From assembly GCF_002848135.1 (NCBI RefSeq), contig NZ_PKGB01000008.1, positions 1 through 64,000 of the forward strand: a stretch of 64,000 nt of DNA, in the 5' to 3' direction. Made by a program: the position numbers and the translations under genes. This DNA is from Hydrogenovibrio sp. SC-1 (GTDB taxonomy: Bacteria > Pseudomonadota > Gammaproteobacteria > Thiomicrospirales > Thiomicrospiraceae). Positions within the stretch are counted from its first letter, which is position 1. Each line of letters starts with the position of its first letter. Positions 18,536-33,352 of the stretch are shown piece by piece. The notes beneath the pieces are model-generated. The model was given only the letters and a program-made list of their open reading frames with translations, was not told where the DNA came from and did no database searches.

Positions 18536-18981
18536 TTTGCATCCCTTTTTTGTTTCTTTTTTGAGATGGGTTTATTCAAGGGTAGCCCAGCATTTTTCCA
18601 CGCCATAACGCCACCGGATAAATTATTCACTTTCGTAAAGCCAGCTTTCACCAACTGTTTGGCAACCGAAGCCGAACGGGCACCCGACTGACAATAAACC
18701 AAAACATCATCTGACTGATGCGTTTTCAGTTGTTCGATCTGATTCGTTACTTCTGCAGCGGTCATATTTTTGGCTTCACCGATATAGCCTGTTTTGTATT
18801 CAGCTTCGGAACGAACGTCCAACACCCAAGCGCCATTATTATAGAGGCGCACCGCCTCTTCCGCGTTGACGCTTTGAAAGCCGGACAACTTATCCCCAAA
18901 ATAACTCATTATCAGCATGGCGATAATGACGCCCAGCGCTACAAATAGTAAAATTTGCTCTTCCACAAATTCAATAAACAT
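18532..18981 (-). CDS. Membrane-anchored rhodanese-domain protein (YibN-like)
   Basis: A 149-residue protein: an N-terminal membrane segment (about 8-27), then a rhodanese domain with the active-site loop VYCQSGARSAS, whose cysteine could carry a sulfane sulfur. It ends in a lysine-rich tail. It lies directly before grxC and secB, as yibN does in E. coli. The physiological sulfur donor is unknown. AAGGAA precedes the ATG. Confidence 0.9.
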   Translation of the reverse strand: MFIEFVEEQILLFVALGVIIAMLIMSYFGDKLSGFQSVNAEEAVRLYNNGAWVLDVRSEAEYKTGYIGEAKNMTAAEVTNQIEQLKTHQSDDVLVYCQSGARSASVAKQLVKAGFTKVNNLSGGVMAWKNAGLPLNKPISKKKQKRDAK

Positions 18982-19130
18982 TCACATTTCCTTAATCAGC
19001 ATCATTCAAAATTCAAAGCTAATGATTTTAACAGTGAAACTGGTTACAATAAATGACAATTTTAAAAAAATAGCCGTTATCACTCAAACATCGACTATTG
19101 AACAGACCATTTTTCTCAAAAGGAACCTAT

Positions 19131-20696
19131 ATGACTAAGGATGTGCAACTTACTAACCGACCGACTGGATTGATCATTTTAGACGGCTGGGGCTACCGTG
19201 AAGCAACCCAACACAATGCCATTGCACAAGCTCACACGCCAAACTGGGATCAACTCATTAACACCCATCACCACACATTGATTAATACTTCCGGTATGGC
19301 GGTCGGTTTGCCGGATGGTCAAATGGGGAATTCTGAAGTGGGTCACATGAACCTAGGTGCTGGTCGCGTGGTTTACCAAGAGCTCACCCGCATTCAAAAA
19401 GATATTGATGATGGCCGCTTCTTTCAAAACAATGCGCTGTTAAAAGCAATTGACTCGGCAATTGACCGAGATCGTAAAGTCCACATTCTTGGGCTACTGT
19501 CTGATGGTGGCGTCCACTCACATATTGATCACATTAAAGCCAGTGTCAAAATGGCACATGACCGTGGTGCTGAAGTGTTGGTTCATGCCTTTACGGATGG
19601 TCGTGATACAGCGCCTCAAAGCGCCATTCAATATATTGAAGAACTGGAAGCCTTTATGGCAGAACTCGGTGGCGGACGCATTGCATCAATTACGGGTCGT
19701 TATTATGCACTTGACCGCGATAATCGTTGGGAAAGGGTCAAGCAAGCTTATGATGTTATCACCTGTGGCATCAGCGACCTTGAAGCAGCTACGGCAAAAG
19801 AAGCCGTAGAGAAAGCTTACGAACGTGGTGAAAATGATGAATTTATTCAAGCGACGGCTATTCCACGTCCAGGTGGAAAGCGCCAACGTGTTAAGGATGG
19901 TGACTCGATCATCTTTATGAACTTCCGTTCAGATCGCTCTCGGCAATTGACCAAAGCCTTTATCTTTGATGACTTTGCCGACTTCCACCGTTGCAAAACG
20001 CCTGTTCTATCAGCTTTTGTCACGCTGACGGAATATAAAAAGAATTTTGAAAAGTTTGGTGCACTGATCGCTTATCGTCCAACCAAATTACGAAACACCT
20101 TTGGTGAATATGTCTCAAAACTGGGCTTAAAGCAGTTACGCATTGCCGAAACAGAAAAGTATGCCCATGTTACTTTTTTCTTTAACGGCGGGGTCGAAGA
20201 ACCTAACGCGAATGAATACCGCGTATTGATTAATTCCCCTCAGGTGGCCACCTACGACTTACAGCCGGAAATGAGTCTCGCGGAATTAACTGAAAAACTG
20301 ATTCATGCCATTCGCTCTGGTGAATATGACACCTTTATTTGTAATATCGCTAATCCTGACATGGTCGGCCATACCGGCGATTTTGAAGCTTGCGTAAAAG
20401 CAGCCGAAGCCGTTGACAAAGCACTTGGCGAAATCCTAGCGGCGTTAAAAGATGTGAACGGGGAAGCCATCGTTACCGCAGACCATGGCAATATGGAGAT
20501 GCTGTTTAATGAAGAAACGGGAAAACCTTTGACATCTCATACCACCTTCCCTGTTCCGCTTGTCTATTTTGGTGAAAAGGATTACCCACTCAAAACAGAC
20601 GGCGCCTTATGTGACGTCATTCCAACCTTATTAGATATGATGGGGATCGGCGTTCCAGAAGAAATGACTGGTAAATCACTGATTGATCGAAGCTAA
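19131..20696 (+). CDS. gpmI: 2,3-bisphosphoglycerate-independent phosphoglycerate mutase
   Basis: Manganese-dependent mutase of glycolysis and gluconeogenesis, 521 residues. It belongs to the alkaline-phosphatase superfamily: metal site LDGWGYRE near the N-terminus, catalytic serine in GNSEVGHMNLGAGR (about residue 63), and metal ligands in VTADHGNMEM near the C-terminus. AAAGGAA supports the ATG at 19131; the frame is open further upstream from a TTG but the extension is not needed. A 32-bp palindromic terminator follows 20 bases after the stop. Confidence 0.97.
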   Translation: MTKDVQLTNRPTGLIILDGWGYREATQHNAIAQAHTPNWDQLINTHHHTLINTSGMAVGLPDGQMGNSEVGHMNLGAGRVVYQELTRIQKDIDDGRFFQNNALLKAIDSAIDRDRKVHILGLLSDGGVHSHIDHIKASVKMAHDRGAEVLVHAFTDGRDTAPQSAIQYIEELEAFMAELGGGRIASITGRYYALDRDNRWERVKQAYDVITCGISDLEAATAKEAVEKAYERGENDEFIQATAIPRPGGKRQRVKDGDSIIFMNFRSDRSRQLTKAFIFDDFADFHRCKTPVLSAFVTLTEYKKNFEKFGALIAYRPTKLRNTFGEYVSKLGLKQLRIAETEKYAHVTFFFNGGVEEPNANEYRVLINSPQVATYDLQPEMSLAELTEKLIHAIRSGEYDTFICNIANPDMVGHTGDFEACVKAAEAVDKALGEILAALKDVNGEAIVTADHGNMEMLFNEETGKPLTSHTTFPVPLVYFGEKDYPLKTDGALCDVIPTLLDMMGIGVPEEMTGKSLIDRS

Positions 20697-20716
20697 CCAT
20701 CAACCCAGTGCAACCC

Positions 20717-20748
20717 GATAAAAACAACCAGGCCTGGTTGTTTTTATC
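20717..20748 (+). terminator. Terminator: 32-bp perfect palindrome with CCAGGCCTGG core
   Basis: Every base from 20717 to 20748 pairs with its mirror position. The core CCAGGCCTGG (20728-20737) is flanked by ACAA/TTGT and then A-run and T-run. It terminates gpmI. Confidence 0.8.
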
Positions 20749-20804
20749 CCCTTAAATCTGAGTAAAACCACCGTCAGGACCATTTTTGAACCAATGGTCA
20801 TGGC

Positions 20805-20833
20805 TTGCTTTCGCTTGTTGAAAAAAGTATAAT
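20805..20833 (+). promoter_or_regulatory. Promoter of gltBD
   Basis: TTGCTT (20805-20810), 17-base spacer, perfect TATAAT (20828-20833). It lies 116 bases before the gltB start, leaving a leader with no obvious hairpin or ORF. Confidence 0.6.
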
Positions 20834-20949
20834 TTCGCACCATTTTAATTTTTGCGCACTCAGATACCTAAAATTACCCTCAACAGTGCCTTTATAGCCT
20901 CTCGTCAATCACGCTCGGTTATAAATGTTTACAGACAGGAAACTGAATT

Positions 20950-26855
<5,906 letters not shown>

Positions 26856-26890
26856 ATTATCCTGCCGAACCATCCTAGGTACTAACCTAA

Positions 26891-26917
26891 AAAAAACCGT
26901 CAATTTGACGGTTTTTT
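26891..26917. terminator. Bidirectional intrinsic terminator between gltD and ccoS
   Basis: Stem CCGTCAA / TTGACGG with a one-base centre, flanked by six A and six T. It is symmetric, so it can end gltBD and the convergent cco transcript. It does not contain the CCAGGCCTGG core; a variant of that core lies 25 bases further on at 26942-26951. Confidence 0.8.
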
Positions 26918-27007
26918 AGTATTCAATCTCAGCAAACTTGACCAGGCCTGCCGTTCCCTTAGGCTAAATTCTGTCTTTGGGTACACAATATACCCTTTTG
27001 GACCTGG

Positions 27008-27223
27008 TTATTTTAAATCCTGTTTTTGCTCTGTATCTGCCGCATCTTCACTAGAATTCGATGACTTTTGTTTTAAGTCGAACTCATCATCCTCCATAAA
27101 AATACTATTAGCAGCGCCATCTAAGTCATCAAATTGACCGGATTTCGCCATCCAAATAAACACCAACACCACTAAAAACCCGACAAACAACACGATGGGG
27201 ATTAACCAATAGACCACTTCCAT
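27008..27223 (-). CDS. ccoS: cbb3 oxidase maturation protein CcoS
   Basis: A 71-residue membrane protein with one N-terminal membrane segment (about 5-26) followed by the family motif MAKSGQFDDLDGAAN. CcoS/FixS is needed for cofactor insertion into cbb3 oxidase. Its ATG is immediately after the ccoI stop; an acidic, serine-rich tail follows. Confidence 0.92.
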   Translation of the reverse strand: MEVVYWLIPIVLFVGFLVVLVFIWMAKSGQFDDLDGAANSIFMEDDEFDLKQKSSNSSEDAADTEQKQDLK

Positions 27224-29731
27224 TTATTTTTCTCCTTGTTGCATTGCTTTATGCGCGATTTTTCGGCGCTGTTCGATGGCTTTCGGACTAAAAAACGTTC
27301 GAAGTCTTGCTGCATTGCCAATAACCACCAGACTACTCAATGGCATGGTAATGGCCGCAATTAAAGGGGTCAATAAAGCTGCCATCGCTAGCGGAACCAT
27401 GGTGATATTATAGATAATTGAACTGGCAATATTTTGTTTGATGGTTTTCAAGGTGCGCTCCGACAAGGCAACGGCCGTATCCACTGAGCGTAATTCATTA
27501 TTTATCAATACCAGATCCGCACAATCCATTGATACATCTGTTCCAGACCCTAATGCAAAACTGACATCTGCTCTCGCCAAAGCGGGAGCGTCATTAATCC
27601 CGTCTCCAATCATCGCCACCTTTTCCCCAGTTTTTTGCAAGGCTTCAATGGTCGCATACTTTTGCTCAGGCAACACTTCAGCCATAACTTCCATCCCGCC
27701 TAAACGCTGAGCGACGGTTTCTGCAACTTCCTGACGGTCGCCACTTAGCAGAGTCACCCGCTTTCCTCTTTGTTTTAATCTAAATAGGGTCTCTGCCGCA
27801 TCTTCTCGTATTTCATCTTCTAAGAACAGGATGGCAACGATCTGTTCGTCTTGCGCTACCCACACGCTGGTTTGTCCGAGTCGAGCCTGTTGTTCTTCTT
27901 GGGCCACTAATGCCTCAGGTAAATCAATCCCATAATTTTGTAACCAATGGGCGGTGCCGATTAAATAGTGCGATGCGCCTTGCTTTGCTTCAACCCCTTT
28001 CCCAGGATGTGCCTGAAACCAATGAGGTGCTTTATGGAGGTGTTTCAAATGATGATAACGCTGTTGAAGCCCTGTGACAATCGCTTTTGCGACAGAATGC
28101 TCCGATTGCTGCTCGATCGTTAAAATCGCTTCTATCAGTGTTTGATTCTCATCATTACCCATTAAATCTAATGACATCAGCTGCATCTGACCTTTGGTCA
28201 AAGTCCCCGTTTTATCAAACACAAAGTGGTCAATACTATTTAGTATTTCCAGTACTGCACCATTTTTAATCAAAATACCATTTTGAGCCGAAACCCCTGT
28301 GGCAACAGCCGTAGCCATAGGGGTCGCCAAACCAAATGCACAGGGACAGGTAATAATCAGTACGGCCGTTGCTGCAATCATAGCCGTCTCAAAATCCAAT
28401 TTGATCATCCAAAAACTGAAAGTGATCACTGACAAAACAATGACCGTTGACACAAACCAAGGCATAATTTTTTCTGCCGTACATTGGATAGGTGCCTTCG
28501 ACCCTTGTGCATCTTCAACCATGTGAATAATGCGACCTAATGCTGTATTCTGAAGGATATTCTTGACTTCGATGGAAAGCGCACCATCCAAGTTTAATGT
28601 TCCTGCTGACACTTTATTTCCAGGTTGCTTATAGATCTCACGAGACTCTCCACTTAGCATGGACTCATTAACATTACCCGCACCTTTGACAATGGTGCCA
28701 TCAACAGGAAACTGATCACCTGGTTTTACAAATACGATCTGACCCAGTTGTAATTTACGAACCGGCACTATCTCAATTCCCTCAGCGGTTTCCAAACGAG
28801 CCACTTTTGGTTGAAGATCCATCAATCTTCGTGAAGAATCAATGGCCTTGTTCTTAGAAATCGTTTCGAGGTAACGCCCTATCAGAAGTAGGAACATGAA
28901 ATCAATCATGGTGTCATAGTAAGCATTACCTGAATGGGTTGGATCAATCGTAACCCAGATACTATAGAAATAGGTGACCAATAATCCCAGTGATATGGAA
29001 ACATCCATACCAACCGTTCGGGATTTTAAAGAGGTATAAGCCCCTTGTAAAAATGGCTTTCCTGAATAACCTAATGCCATTGTGGCAATAATAAATTCAA
29101 TCCAATGAAAATATTGCCTAAAACTCGAATCTTGATCAGCACCTGTATAGAGTGCAATTGAGAACCACATGACATTCATCATGGCAAAACCGGCAAATCC
29201 TAACCGGTATAACAAATCACGATTGGCTTTTCGAAATGCTTCATCACTGACAGAAGCATCATAAGGAATCGCGTCATATCCAATGCGATTGAGGGATTTG
29301 ATAATATCTGAGAGCTTAGTTTGATGGTTATCCCAACGGATCTTAATTTGTTTATTAGTGAAGTTCACTTTAGCCAGTTTAATGCCATCCACCTTCGCAA
29401 GTGTATGTTCAATCAACCAAATGCAAGCTGCACAATGAATGGCTTCGGAAACCAGTGTGATTTCACGCTGTTGGGTCAAACCCTCGACATACTGAGATTG
29501 CACTTCATCATAATCAAAGAACTCAATATCTTGAGTAGGCGGAGGTGGCGGAGAGAGTAACTCGCCTTCTGGCGTTCGCCGATAGAAACTTTCCATTCCC
29601 GCTTCATGGATGGCATCACAAACCCCTGCACATCCATGACAGCAAAAATTTCTAGACGTATTTTGTATGGCAATCTGAACGGTTTCACCCGAAGGAATTG
29701 GTTGTCCACAGTGGTAACACGACTCAGCCAT
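27224..29731 (-). CDS. ccoI: Copper-transporting P-type ATPase CcoI (FixI)
   Basis: Exports copper for assembly of the CuB centre of cbb3 oxidase. The 835-residue protein has an N-terminal cysteine-rich domain (CYHCG and FCCHGCAGVC in the first 45 residues) and an HMA metal-binding site HCAACIW near residue 100. Membrane helices carry the ion-binding TCPCAFGLATP, and the phosphorylation loop has DKTGTLT and GDGINDAPALA. The CPC motif and cco context distinguish it from a detoxifying CopA. It is 8 bases after ccoH. Confidence 0.95.
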   Translation of the reverse strand: MAESCYHCGQPIPSGETVQIAIQNTSRNFCCHGCAGVCDAIHEAGMESFYRRTPEGELLSPPPPPTQDIEFFDYDEVQSQYVEGLTQQREITLVSEAIHCAACIWLIEHTLAKVDGIKLAKVNFTNKQIKIRWDNHQTKLSDIIKSLNRIGYDAIPYDASVSDEAFRKANRDLLYRLGFAGFAMMNVMWFSIALYTGADQDSSFRQYFHWIEFIIATMALGYSGKPFLQGAYTSLKSRTVGMDVSISLGLLVTYFYSIWVTIDPTHSGNAYYDTMIDFMFLLLIGRYLETISKNKAIDSSRRLMDLQPKVARLETAEGIEIVPVRKLQLGQIVFVKPGDQFPVDGTIVKGAGNVNESMLSGESREIYKQPGNKVSAGTLNLDGALSIEVKNILQNTALGRIIHMVEDAQGSKAPIQCTAEKIMPWFVSTVIVLSVITFSFWMIKLDFETAMIAATAVLIITCPCAFGLATPMATAVATGVSAQNGILIKNGAVLEILNSIDHFVFDKTGTLTKGQMQLMSLDLMGNDENQTLIEAILTIEQQSEHSVAKAIVTGLQQRYHHLKHLHKAPHWFQAHPGKGVEAKQGASHYLIGTAHWLQNYGIDLPEALVAQEEQQARLGQTSVWVAQDEQIVAILFLEDEIREDAAETLFRLKQRGKRVTLLSGDRQEVAETVAQRLGGMEVMAEVLPEQKYATIEALQKTGEKVAMIGDGINDAPALARADVSFALGSGTDVSMDCADLVLINNELRSVDTAVALSERTLKTIKQNIASSIIYNITMVPLAMAALLTPLIAAITMPLSSLVVIGNAARLRTFFSPKAIEQRRKIAHKAMQQGEK

Positions 29732-29739
29732 ATAAAAAC

Positions 29740-30279
29740 TTAGGGAGCCTCTTTAACCATAATTGATCGGCCTAGATTATAGACTTCTTCACCTTTAGTG
29801 ACTTCCATAACCAAGTCGTACTTACCTTTAATCGGTAAATTTAATACGCCCTGATAAATGCCCTTTTCTCCTATCGACTGTAATAGTAGCTCACCGTCAT
29901 ACTTAATGTTGGAAGGGCGATAGTAATACAGTACGGCTGTATCAACGTCAAAAAGTTGTCCGGACTCATCCATCATTTTTAAAGTCACGACCTGGTCTTT
30001 TCCAGCAACCGGAATCGGTAGATCAATCTGCATCTCCCATCCCAATGATTCCATGTGCTTACGTCGTTCAAGAATGGAACTCATATTCTTCCCTTTTTCA
30101 TAAAAATCCGGGACGGTTAAGCCAGGGGCGGTGACAATAGCCATGCTAACCATAAAAAAATTAACGCTCAATACAATGATCATAATGGCGAACCAAAAGA
30201 TAACAAATGGGTTTTTCCAAACCACACTCCAATCTTTCTTTTTCAAACTCGGTGACGCTTGCAAATTAGAATTGTCCAA
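29740..30279 (-). CDS. ccoH: cbb3 oxidase assembly protein CcoH (FixH family)
   Basis: A 179-residue protein with one membrane segment (about 26-50, FVIFWFAIMIIVLSVNFFMV) and a periplasmic FixH-type domain. CcoH contacts the assembling oxidase. The start is TTG at 30279, supported by GGAGAGAG just upstream. An intrinsic terminator lies directly before that ribosome binding site. Confidence 0.88.
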   Translation of the reverse strand: MDNSNLQASPSLKKKDWSVVWKNPFVIFWFAIMIIVLSVNFFMVSMAIVTAPGLTVPDFYEKGKNMSSILERRKHMESLGWEMQIDLPIPVAGKDQVVTLKMMDESGQLFDVDTAVLYYYRPSNIKYDGELLLQSIGEKGIYQGVLNLPIKGKYDLVMEVTKGEEVYNLGRSIMVKEAP

Positions 30280-30291
30280 CGGTCTCTCTCC

Positions 30292-30315
30292 AAAAAAAAA
30301 GGCTCAACAGAGCCT
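30292..30315 (-). terminator. Intrinsic terminator between ccoG and ccoH
   Basis: Minus strand: stem AGGCTC / GAGCCT with loop TGTT, then nine T. The T-run leads straight into the ccoH ribosome binding site, so readthrough or a cryptic promoter is needed to express ccoHIS. Confidence 0.7.
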
Positions 30316-30353
30316 AATATTATACCCGAAACATTTCGATAACTTTATTAGCC

Positions 30354-31820
30354 TTATCGAATTCTTGGGCCGATAAACATACTGTTATAGATTTCTTTTA
30401 CTTCTGGGTTATTGATATCCTGAACATTGATTTGAACATCCGTATTTTGTTCTGTTAATGTTTTTTTAGGGATACGAACCAATAATGTCGCTGTTCCAAC
30501 GTTACCAGGTTCAACATGCACGACCTTATCGACAATAAACACTAAGCCTTCAGGACCACTGACCTTGATTTCTGCATCAAGTTGTTTGTCTGATTTATTA
30601 ACGACCTTAACATAGTATTTATTCTGAATCGATCCATCACTCATGGCGACAAACAATGGTGCTCTCTCATGAAGTACCTTCACATCTAGTGGCGACATGG
30701 TTGAGATACCATAGACAATTGCCGCTAATGCAAAAGCCATAATACTGGTATAGGTAATGACTCTGGGACGCTTATAAAATGGGACAAATGGCTTACCAGC
30801 GAATTCTGCAAGAGAGGCATATCGTATAAGTCCTTTTGGCTTTTTAACCTTTTCCATAATCGAATCACAAGCATCGATACAAAGCCCACAAGTAATACAA
30901 CCAAACTGCTGACCTTTACGGATATCAACGCCAGTCGGACAAACTGCAACACATAAATTACAATCGATACAGTCACCAAGTTCAGGCGCTTCCTCTCCTT
31001 CCTTAACTCGTTTCATACGACCACGAGGTTCACCACGATCATAATCATAAGTTGGCACAACAGATTCCGTATCAATCATTGCCCCTTGAATCCGCGCGTA
31101 AGGGCAAAAACCAATACAGGTTTGTTCACGTAAGAAGCCAGCAAAGAAAACCGTAGCACCTGCTAGCGATAAAATAATGGTCGTCTCTGTAGACGTCCAA
31201 TCCAAAGTAAATAATCTCGACCAAAGATCTAACGCTGGGTCAAAGTACGCAACAAAGGTGAAACCCGTTAAAAAGCCAATTAATCCCCATGCAATCCACT
31301 TTGGCAGTTTGATTCGGAATTTCTTAAAACTAATCGGTTCTTTATCCAGTTTCATGCGCTTATTGGGTAAGCCTTCAACCTTTTCTTCAATCCAAGTAAA
31401 CACATCCATCCAAACTGTCTGAAAGCAACCATATCCACACCACATACGCCCGGCTATGGCGGTTGTTGCCGCTAAGAGAAGGGCATAAAACAGTAAGATC
31501 ATCGCAAGTACCCATACATCCTGCGGAAGTACGGTAATACCAAAAATGTGGAATTGGCGACCTTCTAGATCAAACCAAATGGCTTGTCGACCATCCCATT
31601 GAATATATGGTCCAAAAAAGAAAAATAACCAAACCGATGCAGCCCACCACTTCAGGCTACGGAAGGTTCCAGGCATTCTTTTAGCATGCACTGTCCCTTC
31701 TGTATGAACGGTCAAATACTCTACACCAATATGTTGTAGGTTCTTATTTGAAGTATCAAGATCATCAAGCATCGATTTAACGGGACCAGTTGATGAGTTG
31801 GACTTTGGTTCTTCAGACAT
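30354..31820 (-). CDS. ccoG: cbb3 oxidase accessory ferredoxin-type protein CcoG (FixG)
   Basis: Membrane-bound iron-sulfur protein linked to copper reduction for cbb3 assembly, 488 residues. Several membrane helices lie in the first 260 residues, with a CGYGCFQTVW motif. Two 4Fe-4S clusters are in CIDCNLCVAVCP and CITCGLCIDACD (about 275-320), and the C-terminal periplasmic domain has an Ig-like fold. ATG 31820 follows AAGGAAG; an earlier in-frame ATG at 31880 has no such site. Confidence 0.94.
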   Translation of the reverse strand: MSEEPKSNSSTGPVKSMLDDLDTSNKNLQHIGVEYLTVHTEGTVHAKRMPGTFRSLKWWAASVWLFFFFGPYIQWDGRQAIWFDLEGRQFHIFGITVLPQDVWVLAMILLFYALLLAATTAIAGRMWCGYGCFQTVWMDVFTWIEEKVEGLPNKRMKLDKEPISFKKFRIKLPKWIAWGLIGFLTGFTFVAYFDPALDLWSRLFTLDWTSTETTIILSLAGATVFFAGFLREQTCIGFCPYARIQGAMIDTESVVPTYDYDRGEPRGRMKRVKEGEEAPELGDCIDCNLCVAVCPTGVDIRKGQQFGCITCGLCIDACDSIMEKVKKPKGLIRYASLAEFAGKPFVPFYKRPRVITYTSIMAFALAAIVYGISTMSPLDVKVLHERAPLFVAMSDGSIQNKYYVKVVNKSDKQLDAEIKVSGPEGLVFIVDKVVHVEPGNVGTATLLVRIPKKTLTEQNTDVQINVQDINNPEVKEIYNSMFIGPRIR

Positions 31821-31911
31821 AATAACTTCCTTATGGAAACGTAACAATCGTGGGATTCTAACCAATATAAAGGGGATCAATCACAAATTTTATTTATCAG
31901 GCCTTATAAAC

Positions 31912-31943
31912 AAAAAAACCCGGTATAAAAACCGGGTTTTTTT
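31912..31943 (-). terminator. Intrinsic terminator before ccoG
   Basis: Stem CCCGGT / ACCGGG with a six-base loop, seven A on one side and seven T on the other. It works in either direction; on the minus strand it ends the ccoNOQP-small ORF transcript. Confidence 0.75.
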
Positions 31944-31958
31944 GATATGGCTAAGCAA

Positions 31959-32090
31959 TTACTTATCGTCACCTTCTAGGCCATTCATTCCTTTAAAGGC
32001 CTTTAAACCGAAGCCAATAATTGTTACTACAGCGAAAACAACACAAAGCACAACACCGTAGAATACCCAATCATTATTTAATTCATTCAT
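31959..32090 (-). CDS. 43-residue single-span membrane protein next to ccoP
   Basis: ATG at 32090 preceded by AAGGAG at ideal spacing, 43 codons, TAA at 31961-31959. The peptide has a short N-terminus (MNELNNDW), one membrane span (about residues 9-29) and a charged C-terminus (GLEGDDK). Its place directly after ccoP, before the operon terminator, suggests a small subunit or assembly factor of the oxidase, comparable in size and build to the CcoM subunit described in the Pseudomonas stutzeri cbb3 oxidase. Homology to CcoM is not shown here. Confidence 0.75.
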   Translation of the reverse strand: MNELNNDWVFYGVVLCVVFAVVTIIGFGLKAFKGMNGLEGDDK

Positions 32091-32117
32091 TTTTGAACTC
32101 CTTAACTTAAAAATTCA

Positions 32118-32145
32118 GTTAAGGCTGGCTATGCACCAGCCTAAC
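32118..32145 (-). promoter_or_regulatory. Intercistronic hairpin after ccoP
   Basis: GTTA-GGCTGG and CCAGCC-TTAAC arms (one bulged base) around a seven-base loop, between the ccoP stop and the 43-residue ORF. No strong T-run follows, so a role in mRNA processing or 3' stability is more likely than termination. Confidence 0.45.
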
Positions 32146-32152
32146 AAAAATG

Positions 32153-33052
32153 TTATTGACCACCACCAAGAGAGTGAACATAAACGGCCAAGCGTTTAAT
32201 GTTAACATCCGCATTTGGTAAACGACCTTTAAAGGATGGCATAACAGCTTCACGTGTATCCGCTGTCAATTCGCCATTTTTCTTAACATTAACACCATAA
32301 GTGATGGTTTTGATAACTTGATCACGTTCACCACTGAATCTCCAGATGCTATCTGTTAAGTTAGCAGCACCAGTCAATGCTAAAGGCTTACCTTTAGGAC
32401 CATGACAAGCAACACACATACCTTTTGCAAAAACGCCTTTACCCGCCGCAACAGAAGTATCTTCTCCACGACCTTGACTTAATGCAATAACGTAATCAGC
32501 AACTTGCTCAATTTCTTGATCCGTTAGGTTACCCATCATACCACGAGCAGGCATATTACCTTGGCGCCCGTTGGTAATGGTGGTTTTGATGGTAGAAACT
32601 TTACCGCCATATAACCAATCATCATCCGCTAGCACTGGGAAGTTTGGATTACCTTGACCACCCGAACCATGACAAGCTGCACAGTAATCACCAAACAGTA
32701 CTTTAGAAGTTTTAACCGCATACGTCTTTAGTTCATCGTTCTGAAGAATTTCTTCAACAGATAAAGCCGCTAACTGCTCTTCCTGACCAGCAAATTTCTT
32801 TTCACGCCAATCATTCAGGATCTTATAGTCTTCATGATACTCTTCCATTGCAGTCCAGCCGGCAACACCTTTTGTGTAAGAGCCAGGTAACGGAATCGTT
32901 GGATAATACAATGCATAAAAAACAATCATTATAAAACCTGCGTAGAAAGATAGCATCCACCAAAGCGGTGGTGGGTTATCTAGTTCACGTAGATCATCAT
33001 CCCAGATATGCCCAGTATTTCCTTCATCAGGCCAAGGGTTGTTATGTGCCAT
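32153..33052 (-). CDS. ccoP: cbb3 oxidase diheme subunit CcoP
   Basis: Membrane-anchored diheme cytochrome c that feeds electrons to the oxidase, 299 residues. It has one membrane segment (about 31-50, following NPPPLWW) and two CXXCH heme sites, CAACH (about 124) and CVACH (about 214), each in a cytochrome c domain with later methionine ligands (GNMPARGMMG; AVMPSFKG). GAGGAG precedes the ATG. Confidence 0.96.
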   Translation of the reverse strand: MAHNNPWPDEGNTGHIWDDDLRELDNPPPLWWMLSFYAGFIMIVFYALYYPTIPLPGSYTKGVAGWTAMEEYHEDYKILNDWREKKFAGQEEQLAALSVEEILQNDELKTYAVKTSKVLFGDYCAACHGSGGQGNPNFPVLADDDWLYGGKVSTIKTTITNGRQGNMPARGMMGNLTDQEIEQVADYVIALSQGRGEDTSVAAGKGVFAKGMCVACHGPKGKPLALTGAANLTDSIWRFSGERDQVIKTITYGVNVKKNGELTADTREAVMPSFKGRLPNADVNIKRLAVYVHSLGGGQ

Positions 33053-33169
33053 AGGTTATTCTCCTCAGAATAAATTATCTTTCGTATTCATTCAATTCGT
33101 TATTAATGCCATTAAAATCGGAAACAAATCCGAATTCTTTTAGCAAATTAATTTCATCGAAATGAACAA

Positions 33170-33352
33170 TTATTCATCATCTAGTATTTTGTATTTTTGT
33201 TTCTCAAGTTGCTTTTTCTGGCTTGGGCGCAAGGCCCAAACAAACGCAACCAGCATTCCAATAAATACAGCTACAGTAATCGTCAGACCAATCCAGTCTG
33301 ACGAGGTCATTGCTGACCAGTCAGTTGTGAAATAGTTTTCTACCTTACTCAC
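33170..33352 (-). CDS. ccoQ: cbb3 oxidase small subunit CcoQ
   Basis: Single-span membrane protein typical of CcoQ, with the membrane segment [20 protein letters not shown] and a lysine-rich tail. The start is uncertain: a GTG at 33352 overlaps the ccoO stop by eight bases, a TTG at 33373 extends further into ccoO, and an ATG at 33310 would give 46 residues. None has a clear ribosome binding site, so coupling to ccoO is likely. Confidence 0.8.
   Translation of the reverse strand: MSKVENYFTTDWSAMTSSDWIGLTITVAVFIGMLVAFVWALRPSQKKQLEKQKYKILDDE

Noticed and set aside
31991-32010. AAAGGCCTTTAAA as another copy of the CCAGGCCTGG family
   Set aside because: It shares only the AGGCCT centre and lies in the coding sequence of the 43-residue protein; the CAGG/CCTG shoulders are missing.
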